Assembly: GCA_963575645.1 (NCBI GenBank)
Contig: OY754467.1
Span: forward strand, 4,526,001-4,590,000
Reading direction: 5' to 3'
Length of the DNA stretch: 64,000 bases
Origin: Xanthostigma xanthostigma
Lineage: Eukaryota; Arthropoda; Insecta; Raphidioptera; Raphidiidae
The first letter of the stretch is position 1. Every line of letters begins with the position of its first letter. The translations under genes and the position numbers were made by a program. Of the stretch, positions 56,465-64,000 are shown one piece after another. The notes under the pieces are model-generated. The model was not told the DNA's origin. It was given only the letters and a program-made list of their open reading frames with translations, and made no database searches.

Positions 56465-57030
56465 TAATTTTTTACACGCTTTTTACACACTTCACTTGTA
56501 AGTTTGTATGTTTGTTTGTTTGTAACCTTTCTGTGGACTACAGCAAGTGGTTTATTACTGTAGTATAACATGCCAGCACTGTAACTATACAGTGGTTAGC
56601 CGTGCGGTCTTAGGCACGGGTCTTCGCTGACGTCAGCTCTCGGAATCACGGGTCGTGGGTTCTAATCCCGTCCACGCCGAAAAAAAAATTGTTTTTATTT
56701 TCGGCAAATTTTTTACAATAAATCGAACTAAAAAGTGGAAAATAAATATAGTTTAAAAAAAAACTAAATAACACGCTTTATGTCGAACTAAAAAGTAAAA
56801 AATATTTTTTTTAAAATAAGATTAAAACAATAATGAATAAAAAATACTAGTATTATTGTGAATAAAGCGTGGGGCGCTTTGTTCCACATTTTCGTACATC
56901 GAGCGCCCCACGCTTTTTTCACAATAATACTTGTATTTTTTATTCATTATTGTTTTAAGCTTATTTTAAAAACAATATTTTTTACTTTTTAGTCCGATAT
57001 AAAGCCTGTTTTTTAATTTTTTTTAAACTA
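56465..57030 (+). mobile_element. Composite element E, copy 3 (fullest)
   Basis: TTACACGCTTTTTACAC, the GTTTGTTTGTTTG run, CAGCAAGTGGTTTATTAC. Then the tRNA-like head at about 56589-56683 (TTAGCCGTGCGGTCTTAGGC, GGGTTCTAATCCCG) and a fold-back at about 56755-57030. The loop is inverted relative to the head compared with copies 1 and 2. Confidence 0.78.
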
Positions 57031-57570
57031 TATTTTATCAGTTAGAATTGTTGTTTTGTTTCTGTTACGTTATAAAGAAGTGCTTTTTCGTATGGTTGTT
57101 TTTTAGTTTTGTTAACATTTTACTATTGTAAATAAATATTTTCCATCACGAATTAGAACAGTTTTGTTACAATATGTTGAATGTATTCTTCTCAATGTAC
57201 TGAGAAGTTAATACGAATAAAATTGTCGGTCAGTGAATACGAACTCGCTCTATACAAACAACATAAATAGCCGAATATATGTCTTTGTGAATGCAGTGGT
57301 GAATTTTCATTTAACCACATATAGGAGAGACCGGTCTCGGTCGACCGGCTCGGGTTGCGATGTGATTGTATTGGAAACGGTACCTAATTTTACACAATAC
57401 ACACGTGCTAACAAAATGTGGAATTATTAGTTTTCTTTTTATTTTTCTTACTTATAGCGGATCACGTGACGTTGCAACGAAAACGACCAATCAGAAACAA
57501 TACGCACCGTGTTCGGGCACATTTTAATCTTTGTCATCATCAAATAACAGATGAGGGTATATATTTCTCA
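57031..57570. other. No gene recognised
   Basis: A 65-codon frame at 57233 is unsupported. Confidence 0.45.
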
Positions 57571-58114
57571 CTAGAGTGACCTGTGCGGATTATTCGCACT
57601 AATTAAGTATAAAAATTATCACTTTACAAAATTATTTTTTAAATATGATTGCGGGTATTCAATTCGTTTCTAATTTTGTACACTGCTTATAACGTTCTTC
57701 TTTTTGTTGTATTACAATATGAAGCTCAGATGACAGATCGAAGAAATATTTTACTAAAATTGTCATATAGAGGCGCAAGTAACAAAAGCGTTGAGCTCAG
57801 CCGTCAGATGCCATCATGCAGTTGTTCAGCGTTGCTCGCTGTTTTAAAATTAAAGCCGTCAGATGGCAGTATGCAGTATTGTGTCTTATTGTATATATTA
57901 TGAAAATTAAAGCCGTCAGATGGCAGACGTTGTTCAGCGTTGCTGTATTTTAATTAATTTACAAAAACAAAAGCAATAATAAATTTTTTAGTTGTCGATG
58001 TCAGTAGAGCAAGCAATTATCTGTAAAATGATATATAATTTATGTGGAGAAATTGTGAGGTTTTTTCTAAAAAGGGAGGCAAACATCTTAACCTTAGCGT
58101 ATTAATATATATGA
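57571..58114 (-). mobile_element. Helitron B, copy 5
   Basis: CTAG at 57571 after A; GTGACCTGTGCGGATTATTC (hairpin with one substitution); ends TATATATGA before T. 544 bp. Confidence 0.88.
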
Positions 58115-58547
58115 TAGCAGATCTTAGACTATAAATATTAGGCGTCAATGCTAAATAAACAAGACTACTAATTGTGGTTGTTAATGCATAGGTATTTCTT
58201 CAATTTGGCAGCACTGGATTGTTTCCAGTTTAATGCAAATTGAGGTTAGGAGTTCAGATAATAAATATCTAAACTTTTCGTTCCCAATGTATAAACAGGA
58301 GCCCATAACGCGTGCTTATGTACACTGTTTTCGTTATATCTTCCTGCGTGTATACAGTATGTAAAATTGTTTTTGACAAAATATGGAAATGTAAAATAAA
58401 CCATAGGCAGCTTCCACTTCACCCATAAATTACTCTGGATGTTTCGATTTCTGGTTGAGGCAATCGGTACCGTAGCTCCGTAGCTCGATTCGTTGGCGCC
58501 CACGGCAAGATTCTGATTTCGCGCCCTCAACATTTTGTTGGTTGATA
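58115..58547. other. No gene recognised
   Basis: A 95-codon minus frame (58246-58533) is unrecognised. Confidence 0.45.
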
Positions 58548-58892
58548 TCTATACTAATATAGGTAGGTATAAAGCTGAAGAGTTTGTTTGTTTGGTTGAA
58601 CGCGCTAATCTCAGGAACTACTGGTTCGAATTGAAATATTTTTTTTCTGTTGGATAGCCCATTTATTGAGGAAGGCTATAGGCTATATAATATCACGCTA
58701 CGACCAATAGGAGCGGAGCATCAATGAAAAATGTAACTCAACATTTGTCCGTTCGACAAAAACTTTTGAACTCCGATCATCATGAAATTTGGACACAACA
58801 TTAATCTCGGTAAACTAAGATGAACGTGCGTACTCATGTTCCTCCCCACATTCGTTCTTTTGCACCCGGATGAAACCGGGCGGGACCGCTAG
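58548..58892 (+). mobile_element. Helitron A, short form
   Basis: TCTATACTAATATAGGTAGG (small insertion), 3' CACCCGGATGAAACCGGGCG...CTAG; A and T flanks. 345 bp, no cassette; reads TTCGACAAAAACTTTTGAAC across the cassette site. Confidence 0.92.
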
Positions 58893-59329
58893 TACAATAT
58901 AATCTTACAACATTTAAACATAATGGTATATGTTTTATCGGCGTTACAAACGTTTCTTAAACTGAAATCCACAAAAATTGCACTGAATACCAATTCGAAA
59001 GCTAAATCAATGAAAAATGTTGCAAAATGTATCTCAAAATTAGTCCGTCCGACAAAAACTATAGTATGTTACACCACAGGGCCGAAAGTTTTTATATTTC
59101 GAAACACTCTGTATATTTATGTTATGTACGTTGGATCTAAGTGTGCTTGTTTCGATACTAGCGTGTCGATTACTTCATGAACACACGCATTCGGCTACAG
59201 TCGGTACCGTCGCACTTTGGGATTTAATTTTGCGATTTTTAATTGTGGATAAAAACAGATACATTATCTTTAATACTTTGGTATGATTTTTTAAATAAGT
59301 TCGCGTCGTTGTTCCAAATTTTCTTATGG
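58893..59329. other. Helitron A fragment and otherwise nothing
   Basis: 59006-59058 (ATGAAAAATGTTGCAAAATG, TTAGTCCGTCCGACAAAAAC) is an isolated internal piece of Helitron A with the empty cassette site. Confidence 0.6.
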
Positions 59330-60213
59330 TAAAATCAATTACAAAGTTCCGCCCGACATACACGAAAAGCGAGTTAATATAAACGTGGTAAAGTATTTTC
59401 TCGTATTATCATCTAATTCTGAGTTATGTTAAAAATTTCAAGTCTCTATCTTATCAGGAAGTTAGTTTAAAATCAATTACAAAGTTCCGCCCGACATACA
59501 CGAAAAGCGAGTTGATATATACGTGGTAAAATGTTTTCTCGTATTATCATCTAATTCTAAGTTATGTTAAAAATTTCAAGTCTCTATCTTATCAGGAAGT
59601 TAGTTTAAAATCAATTACAAAGTTCCGCCCGACATACACGAAAAGCGAGTTAATATAAACGTGGTAAAGTATTTTCTCGTATTATTATCTAATTCTGAGT
59701 TATGTTAAAAATTTCAAGTCTCTATCTTATCAGGAAGTTAGTTTAAAATCAATTACAAAGTTCCGCCCGACATACACGAAAAGCGAGTTGATATATACGT
59801 GGTAAAGTGTTTTCTCGTATTATCATCTAATTCTAAGTTATGTTAAAAATTTCAAGTCTCTGTCTTATCAGGAAGTTAGTTTAAAATCAATTACAAAGTT
59901 CCGCCCGACATACACGAAAAGCGAGTTGATATAAACGTGGTAAAGTATTTTCTCGTATTATCATCTAATTCTGAGTTATGTTAAAAATTTCAAGTCTCTA
60001 TCTTATCAGGAAGTTAGTTTAAAATCAATTACAAAGTTCCGCCCGACATACACGAAAAGCGAGTTGATATAAACGTGGTAAAGTATTTTCTCGTATTATC
60101 ATCTAATTCTAAGTTATGTTAAAAATTTCAAGTCTCTATCTTATCAGGAAGTTAGTTTATAATCAATTACAAAGTTCCGCCCGACATACACGAAAAGCAA
60201 GTTAATGCAAACG
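59330..60213. repeat. 138-bp tandem array (six units plus part)
   Basis: ACAAAGTTCCGCCCGACATA begins units at 59341, 59479, 59617, 59755, 59893, 60031 and 60169: exactly 138 bp each. The seventh unit is cut after about 45 bp. Alternate units share variants (CTGAGTT in 1, 3, 5; CTAAGTT in 2, 4, 6), a dimeric 276-bp higher-order pattern. Satellite-like. Confidence 0.97.
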
Positions 60214-60837
60214 TGGTAAAATACAACATAACCGGTTTTATCTTTGCTGTTATGGTTCGTGAAATTGAGTGTTTTTCCCGCGATATCTGCGGATATTCGA
60301 AGCGATCGATCGTGTTTTTTATGTTTCGTAATGCCGGATCACGAAACATTTTCACCCATTCTTTTCGCTCGTTTTGCCAATTGATATAAATGGAACGAAA
60401 TACACTGCGGACGGCGTAACAAAACATAGTTTAATTCACCGTGATTCGTGTCGTTATGCGGCCATTCATCATTCTACAACACATCAACGTCCTCTCCTAC
60501 TACCCCCTTGCATTTAATCTCCCAGTCTACCCCACTAATAATTATTGTTATTTTAATACAGATTATTGTACACTCATTACTCATTTGTATTATAATATTA
60601 ATAACAAAGCCTAATGATATACTCATTAGAAGTCAATATAATGTTACATATTGGTAATTATAATTTTAATTACGCTTTTAAAGTCCCGCTCATTATTTCA
60701 ATACACTGAGTTTGAATTTTATCTAAACTCGAAATTTTTAATACGTGGTCTTTGACAGAATGAATACTTTTTGAATCGTTGTAATTTTTCTTGTTTTCCG
60801 GGCTGTAGGCCGTGATCCATTTGTATTTCTACCTGAC
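60214..60837. other. Unrecognised GC-richer segment
   Basis: 60214-60430 is richer in GC and CpG. It carries an 86-codon minus-strand frame (60167-60427) with motif WQNERKEWVKMFRDPALRN, more protein-like than other frames here. Its C-terminus is read from the tandem array. I do not recognise it. The rest (60431-60837) is unremarkable. Confidence 0.35.
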
Positions 60838-60845
60838 GTTTTAAG

Positions 60846-61041
60846 CAGGGCCCGATCTAGGGGAGGGGGCAAACCGGGCAATTGCCCGGGGCGGCAAAAT
60901 TGAGGGCGGCGCGGCGTCGGCGGCGAAAATTTGAAAGATGGATAAACAAAAAAAAATTACACCATCTATGGAACAACGCAAGGGTAAAAAGCGGCAAATA
61001 TTATTTTGCCCGGAGCGGCGAAATAGCTGGATCGGGCTCTG
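60846..61041. mobile_element. Short hAT MITE with 8-bp target duplication
   Basis: Ends CAGGGCCCGATCTAG and CTGGATCGGGCTCTG, flanked by GTTTTAAG at 60838-60845 and 61042-61049. 196 bp. The interior ACCGGGCAATTGCCCGGGGC is strongly GC-rich. The 100-codon plus frame crossing it is not a gene. Confidence 0.93.
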
Positions 61042-61049
61042 GTTTTAAG

Positions 61050-61490
61050 TGCGGTAGACATTATCGAAGGCGATGCGATAACGGGCTGTGCGTCGTTCTA
61101 GGCGGCACACAGGTAAATTTATCGACGACTGCTGTTCTCCCTTCTTTTATGCTCAGCGTGCTAGTGTTCTCTGCTTGGTCGTAGTTCGCTCTTCTGTGAT
61201 TGGTCATTCCGCTGAGAGGACCACGCCCTACAAGCCCGAAAACTAAGATGGTTGCGAACAAAACAGGCCTTCACATTGTATTTTTGTCAAGGAAGGTTGA
61301 TTCTTATTGGTAGAAGCTATGAGTATTTATAGTTTATTAAATTAAATGGACGCCCATATCTTGTAAATGAAAACAAATACAAAATTAATTATTATTTATA
61401 ATAATCGGTGTTGTACAGCAAAAAATTGAAAAATATTTAAGAAATATTTTATTTGATCAAAAATCGAAATTCTTAACAAAATATTTTTAA
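61050..61490. other. No gene recognised
   Basis: 61060-61260 is GC-richer with no supported frame. Confidence 0.4.
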
Positions 61491-61930
61491 CTAGTACCTA
61501 TGACTTGTGCGAATTATTCGCACTAAATAAGCATAATAATAATTAATTATCACTTTATAAAATTATTTTTTAAATATGATTGCAGGTATTCAATTCGTTT
61601 CTAATTTTGCACACTGCTTATAAAGTTCTTCTTTTTGTTGTATTACAATATGAAGCTCAGATGACAGATCGAAGAAATATTTTACTAAAATTGTCATATA
61701 GAGGCGCAACTAGCAAAGCCGTCAGATGGCAGCATTGCTGTGACGTTGTTCAGCGTTGCTGTATTTTAATAATTTACAAAAACAAAATCAATAATAAATT
61801 TTTTAGTTGTCGACGTCAGTAGAGCAAGCAATTATCTGTAAAATGATATATAATTTATGTGGAGAAATTGTGAGGTTTTTTCTAAAAAGGGAGGCAAACA
61901 TCTTTAGCCTTAGCGTATTAATATATATGA
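61491..61930 (-). mobile_element. Helitron B, copy 6 (internally deleted)
   Basis: CTAG at 61491 after A, hairpin GTGCGAATTATTCGCAC, ends ATATATATGA before T. 440 bp; lost about 130 bp of the internal GCCGTCAGATGGC blocks. Confidence 0.9.
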
Positions 61931-62352
61931 TTGTGAGACTAAAAAAAAAAATAGTCAGACGAATCACTGTTTAGAATAATATTCGTATGCATAGTTCGGG
62001 CGCCGAGTTTTAACATATTTAGAGACACTGGCATGTTGTTCGCACCTGGCATAATTCTCATGAATTGTTTGTATGCATGCAAGTCTATTGTTCAAGTTTC
62101 GCATACATTTTCAAGAGCGAGTATCAATAAAAATAGAGGACTCTACAGACTTGTCGGAGAAATTCTGAAAAACAATTTGTAATACTCAGTTTGTGCAGCT
62201 CTAAAACGGAAAATATCGACTAAATACAGCTGCAATTTATTTTATAATAGACATCGACCCCCAGTATTTTCTCTTTAGAAGCACTATTTGCCCCCTCCTC
62301 TATTAGTCCCCATTGACCCTAGCGATACATATCGTGTATTTAATGAAAGCAC
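61931..62352. other. Spacer between two inverted Helitron B copies
   Basis: No gene. 62285-62335 (TTTGCCCCCTCCTCTATTAG, CCCTAGCGAT) resembles the 183-bp repeat at the window's right end. Confidence 0.5.
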
Positions 62353-62822
62353 ATCGACAACTAAAAAATGTATTATTGCTTTTGTTTTTGTAAATTAATT
62401 AAAATACAGCAACGCTGAACAACGTCTGCCATCTGACGGCTTTAATTTTGAAACAACGTCAACACTTCGATCTGTCATCTGACCTTCATATTGTAATACA
62501 ACAGACACAATACTGCATACTGCCATCTGACGGCTTTAATTTTGAAACAGCGAGCAACGCTGAACAACGTCACAGTAATGCTGCATGATGCCATCTGACG
62601 GCTTAGCTCAACGCTTTTACTAGTTGCGCCTCTATATGACAATTTTAGTAAAATATCTGTCATCTGAGCTTCATATTGTAATACAACAAAAAGAAGAACG
62701 TTATAAGCAGTGTGCAAAATTAGAAACGAATTGAATACCTGCAATCATATTTAAAAAATAATTTTGTAAAGTGATAATTATTATACTTATTTAGTGCGAA
62801 TAATTCGCACAGGTCATTCTAG
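62353..62822 (+). mobile_element. Helitron B, copy 7 (5'-truncated)
   Basis: Starts within the element (ATCGACAACTAAAAAATG), 3' hairpin GTGCGAATAATTCGCAC, AGGTCATT, CTAG, then T. Confidence 0.88.
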
Positions 62823-63562
62823 TTTAAACATATGCCATTAAGAATATAATCGGGGAAAGGTTTTCCAGTGAAAAATATTAGTAAATATTTTATTTTTAAA
62901 TACAAAATATATATTAGATATCGTGTCGATCGAGATAATAATAATAATTAATAAGAAAAATCGCAGGATTGTGGACAAAAAGTTAGAATCTAACTGTTTG
63001 TCCCAAACCCTGCGATTTTTAAAGACAAACTTTGATTGAAATATACTAAAAAGGAAAAATCATTTTTTTTTTATAATTTAGGTTAATAAGTATAAAATCG
63101 TGGATTGTGACTAACAAACGCTCACGGAGTTTACAATCCATGCTTTTATAATTATGAACGTAATTGTAAAAAAATATATTTTCTTTTCAGTACATTTCAG
63201 GAAAAGCATATCTTACAAGTTTTTTTTATTATAATGTTTTAATTTGTTTAATTTTTACTATTAAAAAATTAATTTATTAATTGATTATATAATTCTAAAA
63301 ACGATTGAATCATGTATTGTCATCGGGAATCGGAATACATATTTGTACAAAATTTCAAATCGATCGGATATGTGGCGTCCGCCATATTGGGTTTACGATG
63401 ACGCCACGTTGCGTATTGTATTCAAACTCTTTCATTTAATACCCATGTCGAGACTCGACAGAGTTATAGATTAAAAGATAATTCGCCATCTTGGAACGTT
63501 CGCCATATTGGATTATTTTGTGCAAATTTTAAAATTCTAGCTTAACTCTAAATTTCGTTTGC
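62823..63562. other. No gene; a decayed palindrome at the left
   Basis: 62956-63020 is an imperfect hairpin (AAAAATCGCAGGATTGTGGA with its near complement), related to 39976. 63385-63520 has paired CGCCATATTGG motifs. Confidence 0.5.
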
Positions 63563-63618
63563 AAGTTTTGACCTTAACTGACCGACTGATATCTGTCAGT
63601 CAGTTAGGGTCAAAACTT
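63563..63618. repeat. Hairpin of ~25-bp arms
   Basis: AAGTTTTGACCTTAACTGAC pairs with GTCAGTTAGGGTCAAAACTT; centre CGACTGATATCTGTCA. Confidence 0.88.
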
Positions 63619-63659
63619 TAAAAAAAGTTAAAGAAACAGCTTGTATATACAATTATTTG

Positions 63660-64000
63660 TTTTTTGTATATTTTTCTATTTCAAAGACCAGAATTCAAAT
63701 TCCATTTAATCGAGTTAAGATATTGTCTGTACATAAATAACTCATCCACAATTTGCCCCCTTCCTCGATCCTACCCCAGTCTACCCGAGCGATAAAACCA
63801 GACGTATGTTTACGGGGAAACACTATATATATACTGTTATTTTTAATAGCGATGTGTTCTATTTCGAAAACCAGAATTCAAATTCCATTTAACCGAGTTA
63901 AGATATTGTCTGTACCTACATAAATAACTCGTCCACAATTTGCCCCCTTCCTCGATCCTACCCCAGTCTACCCGAGCGATAAAACCAGACGTGTGTTTAC
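63660..64000. repeat. 183-bp tandem repeat running off the window
   Basis: CCAGAATTCAAATTCCATTT at 63688 and 63871; TTTGCCCCCTTCCTCGATCC and CGATAAAACCAGACGT in both units. The second unit is cut by the window edge. Confidence 0.92.

Noticed and set aside
60882..61184. Arginine-rich 100-codon protein
   Set aside because: Its first half is the GC-rich interior of a hAT MITE with clear target duplication.

Overview
The window looks like AT-rich insect intergenic or intronic DNA, most probably from a moth or butterfly. The main pointer is the 'Lep1-like' non-autonomous Helitron family: 5' end TCTATACTAATATATAAAG, 3' end with a CCCGGGTGAAACCGGG hairpin and CTAG. I know this family from lepidopteran genomes. 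Many short tRNA-derived retroposons and MITEs support the same view. The lineage call is inference, not proof.

I found no intact host gene. The longest open frames are about 100-136 codons, and most lie in repeats. The only coding relic I can name is the N-terminal part of a mariner transposase (8069-8301). It sits inside an internally deleted mariner, which is itself inserted in a MITE. No real tRNA, rRNA or CRISPR was found. At least eight tRNA-like sequences are present, all with damaged acceptor or anticodon stems.

The window is best read as layers of transposons. The families are: (1) Helitron A, nine copies or fragments, in a short form (~343 bp) and a long form (560-740 bp) carrying a tRNA-Lys-like cassette; (2) Helitron B, seven copies (~440-595 bp) with 3' hairpin GTGCGAATAATTCGCAC; (3) two further Helitron relics; (4) hAT MITEs with exact 8-bp target duplications (6855, 53373, 60846); (5) TIR MITEs called C, M, N, X, Q, R, S, T and others; (6) long perfect fold-backs (35607, 39976, 52341, 13676); (7) tRNA-headed SINEs called F, and a composite element E that joins a tRNA-like head to a fold-back; (8) a solo LTR (2298-2877); (9) a 138-bp tandem array with a dimeric higher-order pattern (59330-60213) and a 183-bp tandem repeat running off the right edge.

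Layout. 0-9 kb: nested zone (palindrome broken by Helitron B and a solo LTR; D inside K; mariner inside X; hAT). 10-21 kb: Helitrons A and B, fold-back J, two C elements, a chimeric N/M junction, and a SINE split by a Helitron. 22-34 kb: E, Helitron B, SINE F, stacked MITEs, and two Helitron A copies in opposite orientation. 35-46 kb: perfect palindromes, a ~310-bp duplication, D, Q, K, N and a retroposon with a 19-bp target duplication. 46-58 kb: R, KK, C, Helitron A, hAT and E. 58-64 kb: Helitrons and tandem arrays.

Several nests can be resolved to the base because a second copy or an opposite arm preserves the empty site. These give a relative order of insertion and are the most solid results here.
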